From: Setoptus koraiensis
Taxonomy: Eukaryota > Arthropoda
Direction of reading: 5' to 3'
Length of the DNA stretch: 64,000 bases
Assembly (NCBI GenBank): GCA_048013815.1
Contig: CM106585.1
Location: 5,766,001-5,830,000 of the forward strand
Shown here in pieces: positions 36,964 through 45,882 of this stretch. Position 1 is the first letter of the stretch, and each line of letters opens with the position of its first letter. The translations under genes were made by a program, and so were the position numbers. The notes beneath the pieces were generated by a model. It saw only the letters and a list, made by a program, of their open reading frames with translations. It made no database searches and had not been told where the DNA came from.

Positions 36964-38195
36964 ATGATGCGACACCAGAAACTCTTTTTGTTCGCGTTTT
37001 ATCACTTAGTTGATCTTGTGGTGTGTACAAACACCCAGGCCGATGTAACAACCAGATCCAATAGTTATGTGGAACATTACCGAAGGAATTACAACAGCCT
37101 CGACAAATTAGAGGATGAGGGTAGTATAGATTTCAATGTTTTGTGGAAACAAATATTGAGAGAGGAAGACTGCACCGAGGAAGAACTGCTAGAAAGGTTG
37201 CCAACGTCCTATGAGTATAATGGAATAAGTAAGATCAGAGATGAATCAGCATGCAGGGCAAGCTGGTCATTCGCTATCACAGGCTGCATCGAGAGTTTGT
37301 ATAAATTTTATCGGCATGAAAAGGTTTCTTTGTCAGTTCAACGTAAGTCCTCAGCGTTCCTCAATTCCACTTACCACGATCATTCGTTTCAGCTTGAAAT
37401 AATCGAGACTCATTTTCCTAATATGAAAACTCGTTAATTGGGATGACAGAATTGATTGATTGTGACACAAAGGATAACGGATGCAAGCGGGAAAGGCTGC
37501 TTGGGCAAGCTTATAGTGAGCTGATTCGACTAGGTAAGCGAAATATAACTGTTTTCAAGTTTTTTTCGAAATTTCCATCCGTTCTGAAAGTTTCGAATTC
37601 ATTCGCAATCGTTCTCACCGATACAGGCGGTCTACAATCCGAAGAAAGCTATCCATATGTTGGAGAAAAAGATGGTCCGAAGAGGTGTGAAATGAAAAAA
37701 GAAGCAAGAAAGTACGCAATCGATGGCTATACGAAATTTCCAGCTCAAGATGAGAATAAAATGAAAATCTGGCTAGTTAAGCGAGGGCCGTTTATCGTCA
37801 ACATTAATCCGGCCATCAATATGTTGAGCAAGTTTTTTTCCGGAGTTGGCCGCTGGAGTGAGTCAGAGTGCTCAAGAAGATATGAGGATGCCAGTCATCC
37901 TGTAATTGTTGTCGGCTACGGAATTGAACATGCAACGCCATATTGGACTGTGGCAAATAGCTGGGGCACAGACTGGGGCGATTCAGGATTGGCCAGGGTG
38001 TTTTTCGGTGAAAATGTTTGCGGTTTTGGAACCGATGGTACGGCACCAATTCTCAAAATCTCTTCATCATCAGCGTTTAGATGGTGGCAATATGCGCTTT
38101 ATGCCACATCCGTAGTTGTTGTTGCCTTGCTTTTGGTTTGCGCGATTGGCGTCTGTGTGTTATATAAAGTTTCACAAATGAGATTACCGATTTAG
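36964..38195 (+). CDS. Papain-like (C1A) pseudoprotease with C-terminal membrane anchor, copy B
   Basis: Exons 36964-37342, 37450-37533 and 37627-38195, 343 residues, intron positions and phases identical to copy A. Signal peptide 1-20. The active-site loop DESACRASW again has Ser (Ser100) for the catalytic Cys and Glu94 for the oxyanion Gln; His245 and Asn265 are kept. A C-terminal hydrophobic helix (about 306-332) and a short cytosolic tail are present. Copy B lacks about 35 residues that in copy A form the I29 propeptide core, so it has almost no inhibitory propeptide. From intron 1 to the middle of exon 3 the DNA is nearly identical to copy A, then drops sharply after the codons for GVGRW (about 37857). 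A decoy, substrate-binding or receptor-like role is possible but not shown by sequence. Confidence 0.88.
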
Positions 38196-38868
38196 CCAGT
38201 CGGTGCTTGAATTTGGAATCCCATTTTGTTGTCGCGCTTCCGAACGGCCGTCATAAGTAACAGCGCACAGACCTGTTCGGATGTATTTATACTTGAGCCA
38301 CTCCACTGATGATTGCCTGTCTTCAGATGCCACCGAGGTTCATTATCCCGCCGAATCGATCTGTGCCGCTCCAGACGAAGCTTGGTCAACAGATGCCTGC
38401 GTTCCCTTCGAAGGGCCCCATTCTTAAAAATAAAAATAGAATTGTGCGCCGTAGAGACGAGAACAATCGAGAGAAAACAGATGCCGGTTCCTTTTTCTCT
38501 GACTCGCGAGCGACACACCACGAACTGCCATAATTAGATGTGGCTGTCGAAGAGAGTTGTCGTCGAGGAAAGGTGCCGTTGAAGAGAGTGGCAGCGAGTC
38601 GCTAAAGTGGGCAACACATAGATGGATACTGCCGAGCCTCAATGAGGCACAACTCAGAGCGCGAGCCCAGGTAGGCTCACGACGGCGAGTGCATAATATT
38701 TTGAGCCCGCCATCGTTTGTATCAAGGCTGGCGCCCAGATTTCTACGATTGCTGGCTCGTTGATCGCGCAGGAAACGATCGCTTGACAAGGGCAACAAAT
38801 TAGCGCTTCGCAAGTGACAAGACTCAGTGTTTGAGCCGGCTTTTCGGCAGGCCAACACAGTCGCAATT

Positions 38869-38990
38869 GCTGCTGTCGTTGTCGTTGCTGTCGTTGCTGT
38901 CGTTGCTGTCGTTGCTGTCGTTGCTGTCGTTGCTGTCGTTGTTGTTGTTGTTGTTATTGTTGCTGTTGTCGTTGTCGTTGTCGTCGCTAA
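38869..38990. repeat. 9-bp tandem repeat TTGCTGTCG with flanking GTT tract
   Basis: At least six perfect copies of TTGCTGTCG, then a (GTT)n tract with GTC interruptions. Translations are poly-Val/Ala or poly-Thr artefacts. Confidence 0.85.
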
Positions 38991-39619
38991 TGAACTCAAT
39001 TTGAAGCCAAAATAACCATTTGCGGGCACGCGCGCACTGATGGGCGCGTTATGAATTGTCTTTCATCAGATCGGACACATTGAGCCGTGAGAGGCACTGC
39101 CGACAGCAACAAGTGGAGCGAGCACAACGTGACGCAGCCATGGCGAACGTTGGCCAAGAATGGTGCTGGATAGACCGTTATACGTGACAAAATTGCAACA
39201 CATACAAACTGTTGCAATATACAGCCTGCATAATACAGGTGCCTGTCGCTCACCCGTGTCTGTTGGAACGGCGCTGGCGATTGTAATCGGAACGGCGAGG
39301 CCAAACGCGAGCCAAATGAGAGCCTAATGAGGGGGAGGGCGAAACATGATCAGCGTAGGTGGCCCCTGCTGTGGCCGTTAGATGCGCAGTGGCGCCGATA
39401 AGACACTGTCTGGGCACGCACAAGCTAAGCTCGACAGGGCATGACAATGCTCGAATGGACTTAATAAGACAAAATTGAAAAAACAAAAAACGTGAGCCAG
39501 TCAGAGATAACCGCTGGCTGGCTCGCTCGCTTGATGCCGATTTGCGTGGGCGATTGTCAATTTGGCAAGCCATGGCAAGTGCGAAAGTAACACACTTATC
39601 GGTCGGCGCTGCTGCTGCC

Positions 39620-39705
39620 GCCGTCGTTGTTGTCGTTGTTGTTGTCGTTGTTGTTGCTGTTGTTGTTGTCGTCGTTGTCGTTGCTGTCGTTGTTGTTTTG
39701 TGTGA
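39620..39705. repeat. GTT/GTC trinucleotide-rich tract
   Basis: Mixed GTT, GTC and GCT triplets with no gene context. Confidence 0.75.
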
Positions 39706-40047
39706 TCGTCAACCAGCCAGCAAATTACTGCTCAAATAGACTGAACGGTCGGAAGACGACAGACAGCGGCAACAAGTGTGTGTTGCCATTCTCGTACAAG
39801 GATAAAGTTATTATAAATTTATTGTTGTTGCTGGGCCTGTTCGGCGTTCGGGCGGCTGGCACACGCAACACACAATCAGCCTGCCGACAGCGACCATGAT
39901 ACGCCGCTGCCGCTGCTGCCAGTTGAGTCAGTCACCTGTCGGCGAGCAGCGCACAGGTGAGCAGTCGTTTCAAGGTGCTCGACCGATTATCATTCGAACA
40001 TTGCCGATGTGAGGTGAGAGCCCGACGAAAAACAATATTGCGCCAGC

Positions 40048-41721
40048 ATGACGATAACCAGCCAGCCGCTGGGCGAGCACGCACTAGACCGGCCCCAAAG
40101 CGACACTACCGACACCAGCGACATTATCGGCACCTCCGACAGCGCCGACAGAACCGACGGAAACGACAGAACCGACAATATCGACAATAGCGGCACCAGC
40201 CGGGCCAGAATCAACAAGTCACCGTTGCGCAGCACGACAGCAGCGGCAGCGGCGGCGGCAGCAGCCAGAATGGCCTCGTCGAAACTGGACCGCACGGCCA
40301 CCGTCAAGGCCAAATTCGAGCGAGAGGTGGCCTCGCTGAAGGAACAGATCGTGTCGCGAGATGAGCAATTGTTGCAGTTGCGCAGCTCGCTCGAGATGCG
40401 AAAGAACGAGGTGAAGAATCTGCAGACGCGTCTGGCAGACGTCGAAAAGAGCTGCAGGGCCGAGACGGAACGAAACGGGCGCCACCTGAAGAAAATCGAC
40501 GACATCAATCTGGAGCTGAAGGCCAGCGAGACGAAACTGGCCGCCAAAATCGAGGAGAATCGCGCCTGCGAGAAGCGCGCCCAAAAGCTCCGAAATGATC
40601 TGATGAACGCCGAGGAAAAACTGGAACAATTGTCCATCATTAACAGGCGAGACATGGAGGTACTGCACAACAAACTGAGCCAGGCGAGGCGCCGCTCGTC
40701 CAACAGCAACACGCCCACGTCGCCCGTCGGGCCCACAACGCCGACTGGCCACGACGAGCTGATGCGACTGCAAATGGACATTAGGGACCTCAAGGATGCG
40801 CTCATTGATCGCGAGGCCGAGGTCGATTATCACAAGCGCGAAATGGATTTGCTCAAGTTCAAATTGGAGACGCGCACGCTTGAGGTGGACAGCAACAACC
40901 AGGAATTGGCGCGCCGTTGCCAAGATCTTCTGGAACAGAACAGAAAATCCGAGGACGTGCTCAAGGAACTGATGCGATCCTCTAGCGAACATTCGCAACA
41001 ATTGATACACGCCACAGAGGAGCTCAAAGAGGCCAATGGCAAGTGTGTCAAGTTGCGCGAACAAATTAGGAAATTAGAGTCAGATCTGAAGGAGCAGCAT
41101 CGCCACAATGATCAACTGTCGACAGAGAACGGCAAACAACAACAACAATTAGACGCGCTACACAAAGACATTGGCTGTCTCAAAGATCAACTTGCCGAGC
41201 GCGAAACCGAGGCCGACCGATACAAGCGCCAAATTCACGAGCTCCAGGAAACACTGGACAGGCGATCCGCCGATCTAGACAAGGACAGCCAACAGTACGA
41301 GAGTCGCTGTCAGACTCTCACGGAACAAAACAACCGATGCGAGCAGATCATTGAGCAATTGAAAAGGACCTCAAACGAGCATTCGCAACAGCTCGAGCGC
41401 GTCATCGACGATCTGAAAGAAACCAATTGCAAGCTCAGGGACAAAAACAACGAATTGGAGAACAATCTGAGCAGGCAATTGGACCATCATGCCCAACTGA
41501 AGAAGGACAATATGCAATTGAGACAAACAAACGATCAGTGGACACAACAATTAGAGGCGATACATCGAGAGATGAACACTATGCAAACGATGTCACCCGA
41601 TGAACGGCGAGACTACGAGTCACAGGTGGAATTCTTGAATTCGGTTATTGTTGACATGCAAAAGAAAAACGACGATCTGCAAGTGCAAGTGACCACAATG
41701 CAAGTGCTCGGCCCTATGTAA
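40048..41721 (+). CDS. CLIP-170/CLIP-190-like long coiled-coil protein without CAP-Gly domains
   Basis: Single-exon frame of 557 residues. The first 75 residues are Asp/Thr/Ser-rich and disordered, ending in an Ala run. From about 80 to the end it is almost continuous coiled coil (heptad-rich Glu/Lys/Leu/Gln). The C-terminal QVEFLNSVIVDMQKKNDDLQ (530-549) closely resembles the end of the CLIP-170 coiled coil. The CAP-Gly microtubule-binding domains expected at the N-terminus and the CCHC zinc knuckles expected after this motif are both absent. Residues 248-377 and 378-507 form an internal tandem repeat of 130 residues. It could be a short isoform with an alternative promoter, or a truncated paralogue acting as a dimerisation partner. 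It converges on the next gene with a 26-bp gap. Confidence 0.75.
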   Translation: MTITSQPLGEHALDRPQSDTTDTSDIIGTSDSADRTDGNDRTDNIDNSGTSRARINKSPLRSTTAAAAAAAAARMASSKLDRTATVKAKFEREVASLKEQIVSRDEQLLQLRSSLEMRKNEVKNLQTRLADVEKSCRAETERNGRHLKKIDDINLELKASETKLAAKIEENRACEKRAQKLRNDLMNAEEKLEQLSIINRRDMEVLHNKLSQARRRSSNSNTPTSPVGPTTPTGHDELMRLQMDIRDLKDALIDREAEVDYHKREMDLLKFKLETRTLEVDSNNQELARRCQDLLEQNRKSEDVLKELMRSSSEHSQQLIHATEELKEANGKCVKLREQIRKLESDLKEQHRHNDQLSTENGKQQQQLDALHKDIGCLKDQLAERETEADRYKRQIHELQETLDRRSADLDKDSQQYESRCQTLTEQNNRCEQIIEQLKRTSNEHSQQLERVIDDLKETNCKLRDKNNELENNLSRQLDHHAQLKKDNMQLRQTNDQWTQQLEAIHREMNTMQTMSPDERRDYESQVEFLNSVIVDMQKKNDDLQVQVTTMQVLGPM

Positions 41722-41747
41722 CACTGTTTAATGTATACAAAAATATA

Positions 41748-44700
41748 TCAGGAACAATCTAATACTGAGGCGTTCTGTTTGTAAAATTCTACAAGTTCAT
41801 TGAATCGCTTGGCCACCTGATCACTGCTCTTGCTTCCGTTTAGTTGATTTGCAACTAACTCGTCGAACATCTCTGTGTTGAGCGACACACTGTCATCGTT
41901 TGCTTCGCAACTCAACACCTTGTAGCGACAAAATTCCAACAGAGCCTTGTCCTCTTCGTATGTCCACGCCGAGGTAGGCCCCGCTTTTTTGGTCACTTTG
42001 ACAGGTGAACGGGGTGAGCCAACCAGCCTTGACACCATGTTTGCCAGTTTTTCCTTTTGATCACATTGATTTGATTCACGGTCCGACCTGTTGGACGTAT
42101 CACGCTTTTCCGAACAATTTCCATCAGATGTATTCAACGAGTCGGCGCCATTTCTCACATAGGTATATCCAGCCAAGACGGGTTTCACTTGATTGACCAG
42201 ATATATCTTACGATTAATAAACTTCAAGTTACAATTGTTACAGTGTCTACCGATACTAATCTTTGTTTGATTGCTTGGCACTGTTGTTGCAGCAATAGTG
42301 TTTGCGCATTCGTTTCCATCGAAACCAACAGACTTGTTGTTGGCTGTAGTTGGTTCATCAATCTGTTGGTTAGTCAATCTGTTCGAACAATGACATTTGC
42401 AAGGGCAATTGCAACCGCCATATTTGAGTTCCTCTTCGGTGACAGGCATCTCGATGTGCTCAAAGTCGAACTCATCCTCTGACACAGGTCCTTCTTTCTC
42501 AAGCAATTTTGTGATGTCTTCGAAGTCGTCCTCACATTCGAAATAACTTGGATGGGGTCTCTCACCGAGAAACAAAAAGTTGAATTCTCTCACTAAGAAT
42601 GGATGATTTTTTAGGATTCTAGTCATGGTGGCACGAAGCTTCTGCTTGACGTTGCTATCCAATGCTTTATAGGTGTTCAGGTGGCTCCCAACTGGTTGGG
42701 GACTATTTTGTGTTTTATCGCTCTCGTTGGAAACCCCAGCCGTTGCATTCAGTTTTGAAGCAGCCAGAGCGCATCTGTATATCTTGTTTGCAATTGTTAC
42801 ATCACCATTACTGTGTAATTCAACGTACTTCATAAACTGAAAAAATTTCGTCCAATATAAATAGTTTATGGCGCAGCCGCACTGTGTCGCTTGCTCGAAA
42901 TCCAGAAACATTACAAGGAGATCTTTCAATTCTTCTGGTGCGTTTACTTTATGCAAGAAATTCAGAGACTCGGAATACCATTTCACCACATGGTCAGTCG
43001 AGCTTCTCTGTTCATGGCCAGCAGTATCTTTGAGGTCCTTTAACAGTTGTAAAAAACGAATAAAGTCAGTTTTGGGTAGGCCAAATTCGCATTGCTTGAT
43101 GAAATAAGTAATGAGAAGGTCCTCCATGTGACCCGAATTAAACATTGCAGCCGGGTGTTGAACGCCGTCGCCTACCATGTCGTGCGACATTAGATTAATC
43201 ATAGAAGTTTGTAGTTTCTTGGCTCTTAATTCTCTCTTGTTTAATTGTTGAGAGTCGTTGAGAGTGGACGATTTCACACCTCCTTGGCTAGCTAGAATTG
43301 TAGATTGATTTTTAGCGATAGTTGTACTAGCCGCCATCAAGGCCTCTAAATCGATTGCATTGTCCCCGATATCCATAGGCTCAGAATCCATTGCATCCTC
43401 ATTCAGACACAACGCAGTTCCAGCGTCTTGTTCTAAGTCACCTGAAACCGGCGAAAAGTAATCCTCGTCTTCTCCGTCGACCTTACAAAAATCGTCTACG
43501 TCGTCGATGATATCCTCTTCATTACCCACCACGACATCCACATCGTCGTCGTCATCAACATCGTCCTCTTCTTCGACATCTTCCTCCTCTTCATCGACCA
43601 CTGCATCTTGGTCCAGGACGATATCTTCGATGTTCTCATTATCGTAACAGTCCAATCCGTCTTCGAACAGCATATCTATATTATTGCTGTTTATGGGATT
43701 GTTGGCATTTGTTCCAAGGAAAGACATAAAATCAGTAGCATTATCACCAAAGTCGAGATCTAGACCATTAATTCTGGAAGGATTGTCCGATATTAGAGCG
43801 TTTGACATATCATGATCGTTGGACTCATTCAACGCCACAATGGCCTGCCTACTTTCATCCTCGTAGTAGGCTGCGGTTGACAAGAAAGCATCATTGCCAG
43901 TGCATTGATGATGCTGGTGGTGGTGATGCTGGTTGACATCAATCGGTTTCGTTCGGAGTCTTATTTCTTCATTCATCCAATCAGGGTAAGATTCATGTGG
44001 TTCATTGTATTGAGTGACGGTGTGCTCAATTTTGTGCTCAATCGTTGGCAAATGCTCCTTAATTTTATCTTTTTTATCTCTTCGATTTTTAAAATGATCA
44101 CGCAATTGATCAGATGATTTTGCTTCCATTAAAAATTTTGATATTTTTACGTGACGATTTTTGTCCCCTTTAAATTCGTATTCTTGCAAATAGGCAAATA
44201 GGTTTTTTTCTTTATTAGTAAATATGCAATGTGGTGCTTTTTTGTAGCCATCGGGTGGCCTCGTAGAGAAGGCCACCGTGGGCAACAAACTTGGATATAA
44301 GAATATGTTTGGATTAGAATGAATGAGTTTCCGAATATCCTGTGGTAATTTTATTCCCCTCCAATTGGACCTAATATATGATCTGCCATCTGGGTAAGGT
44401 GGATAATCTTCGGTTAGTTTTAACGCTGCCATTAAATTCACTGGTTTTGTTTCATTATGAAACACTGTGTCGATTTTGTGCAAATGATCCCTCATAGTAT
44501 CGGATATATAGTGATATATGGATGCGCCACGTGTCATGAGATACGTTTGCGTGAGTAATTGTATATGCTGTCTGAGTTGCTGATCGAGTATGGCGTTAAA
44601 TTCTTGATTGTTGAAGGCATCATGCAATTGCGATCTCTCAGACTTTGGCACCTTCGATTGCTTGTGGAACCACGTGTCCGACCAGAGATGCGACCTGAAA

Positions 44701-44825
44701 TCGGAATTAAAATTATAATCTGGGTCGTTGTCATCATCTTGTGTACTGGATCGAGAGGGTTCCTCATTGATGTTGACAAGAAAATTCTTGTATATGTGTT
44801 CTGCTTTGTCCTTTTTGTAGGCCAT
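41748..44825 (-). CDS. GON-4-like (GON4L/YARP, Drosophila mute-type) nuclear regulator
   Basis: Intron-free, 1025 residues from the ATG at 44825 (the frame stays open upstream without an ATG). The N-terminal third contains the conserved GON4L-type block (about 40-300: DQQLRQHIQLLTQTYLM, PNIFLYPSLLP). A long acidic disordered part (about 390-480, Asp/Glu runs) follows. The middle part (about 590-710 and 750-800) resembles the YARP/PAH-like helical repeats: EDLLITYFIKQCEFGL and LRATMTRILKNHPFLVREFN. A SANT/Myb-like domain lies near the C-terminus (about 950-1015: AWTYEEDKALLEFCR and QVAKRFNELVEFY). GON4L proteins act in transcriptional repression, the cell cycle and, in Drosophila, histone-locus bodies. 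The ends of this gene and the CLIP-like gene nearly abut, so their 3' UTRs probably overlap. Confidence 0.85.
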   Translation of the reverse strand: MAYKKDKAEHIYKNFLVNINEEPSRSSTQDDDNDPDYNFNSDFRSHLWSDTWFHKQSKVPKSERSQLHDAFNNQEFNAILDQQLRQHIQLLTQTYLMTRGASIYHYISDTMRDHLHKIDTVFHNETKPVNLMAALKLTEDYPPYPDGRSYIRSNWRGIKLPQDIRKLIHSNPNIFLYPSLLPTVAFSTRPPDGYKKAPHCIFTNKEKNLFAYLQEYEFKGDKNRHVKISKFLMEAKSSDQLRDHFKNRRDKKDKIKEHLPTIEHKIEHTVTQYNEPHESYPDWMNEEIRLRTKPIDVNQHHHHQHHQCTGNDAFLSTAAYYEDESRQAIVALNESNDHDMSNALISDNPSRINGLDLDFGDNATDFMSFLGTNANNPINSNNIDMLFEDGLDCYDNENIEDIVLDQDAVVDEEEEDVEEEDDVDDDDDVDVVVGNEEDIIDDVDDFCKVDGEDEDYFSPVSGDLEQDAGTALCLNEDAMDSEPMDIGDNAIDLEALMAASTTIAKNQSTILASQGGVKSSTLNDSQQLNKRELRAKKLQTSMINLMSHDMVGDGVQHPAAMFNSGHMEDLLITYFIKQCEFGLPKTDFIRFLQLLKDLKDTAGHEQRSSTDHVVKWYSESLNFLHKVNAPEELKDLLVMFLDFEQATQCGCAINYLYWTKFFQFMKYVELHSNGDVTIANKIYRCALAASKLNATAGVSNESDKTQNSPQPVGSHLNTYKALDSNVKQKLRATMTRILKNHPFLVREFNFLFLGERPHPSYFECEDDFEDITKLLEKEGPVSEDEFDFEHIEMPVTEEELKYGGCNCPCKCHCSNRLTNQQIDEPTTANNKSVGFDGNECANTIAATTVPSNQTKISIGRHCNNCNLKFINRKIYLVNQVKPVLAGYTYVRNGADSLNTSDGNCSEKRDTSNRSDRESNQCDQKEKLANMVSRLVGSPRSPVKVTKKAGPTSAWTYEEDKALLEFCRYKVLSCEANDDSVSLNTEMFDELVANQLNGSKSSDQVAKRFNELVEFYKQNASVLDCS

Positions 44826-45882
44826 TGTTGTTGTTGATGTTATTGAGTGTATAATTGGCAACAATCCTGGGCGTTTGCATACATCAATAAATAGTAGATA
44901 TAATTTAATTTGTAAATAGTGTGAGATGTCAGTGACAAGAATGGACCAAAGTTTTCATGACGAGCATGATGTTTTTTATTTCACTTATACACTGTAAACG
45001 AGATTGACGAAATCGAACTGACCGAAGGAATTTCAGCCAGAGAGCAGTACAGCAATATATTACAATCGCGTGAATAAATATTTGGACGGACGAAAATCTG
45101 CGCAGAACTGAGCGGCAAATTTGATTTACACTTCTGCGCACAGGTGGTCAGCATCAGTTTTTTCCCACCGTCCAAATAACTGATGATGATGGAATGATAA
45201 CTGATTGATGTGCCGTTGATGATTTGAAACTGCGAATGATGACCAAATTGTGATTTTTTTATTTATACATCACAAAAAACTAGTTTCGCTGTTTGCGACT
45301 AGGACACCGAATGACGCGCGCGTGCCAACCGCAGTCAAAGGATGACGCACCTCCTTTGTTGTGAGTGCAACACTGAGTGGTCAAGCAACGATCAAACAAT
45401 GGTCATCCGGGAGCGGGAGCACGATTCGGGGAGCCCCGAGGAAGAGATCGGGAGTAGAGTTCGGGGAGCACTAGCGGGAGCTACGTTTTTGAGCCTGCAC
45501 AGAACTTGCTACCCCGATCACTATTTCACTCGTTTTACAGTAACTGAGGCAGGTCGCCCCAGGGCGGCGGAAGTGTCCCGGAGAGCTATTCAAATTTGAT
45601 TGTTGGATTTATTTGTTGCTGAAATCTTACAATTCAAATCTATTATGTGTGACAATATCCAAGAAACAACTGTCGAGCGTGCGAAATTCGCTCGACAAAT
45701 TGTCGACGACAATCGAGGAAAGTTGTCAGTGAGAAGGGTCGCAAGAGAACAGCGTGAGCTCATTGTTTGCCTCACCCGCATCGGTGATAACAATTGTTGA
45801 GGCAGTTTTTGTTTAGATTGTTTAGAAGCGAACAGTTGTCGATTAGTGTATCTGCTGCGCTTATTTATTGTATTTTATTGTT
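44826..45882. other. Intergenic, no supported gene
   Basis: Upstream of the GON4L-like gene and beyond the 3' end of the FAR gene. Two short plus-strand frames (45342-45599 and 45600-45800) abut but show no domain and no splice logic. Confidence 0.4.

Larger units (their letters stand above)
35214..38195. repeat. Head-to-head inverted segmental duplication carrying the pseudoprotease pair
   Basis: The arms 35214-36555 and 36964-38195 are inverted copies around a 408-bp spacer. Introns 1 and 2 differ at only a few positions. The first 228 bp or so of exon 3 appear identical, whereas the last 340 bp have clearly diverged (roughly 70% at protein level by eye). Confidence 0.9.
38196..40047. other. 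Noncoding, GC-richer, with low-complexity repeats
   Basis: Sequence between pseudoprotease B and the CLIP-like gene, changing from AT-rich to GC-rich near 38.5 kb. It contains two trinucleotide-type repeats listed separately. No frame is supported; a CAP-Gly-coding upstream exon for the CLIP-like gene was looked for and not seen. Confidence 0.45.

Noticed and set aside
40219-41064. 281-codon minus-strand frame, and another at 39990-40805
   Set aside because: Both are antisense shadows of the coiled-coil gene; strong Glu/Lys/Gln codon use opens the opposite strand.
45342-45800. Two adjoining short plus-strand frames downstream of the FAR gene
   Set aside because: No recognisable motif, no consistent splice between them, and a position expected to be intergenic.
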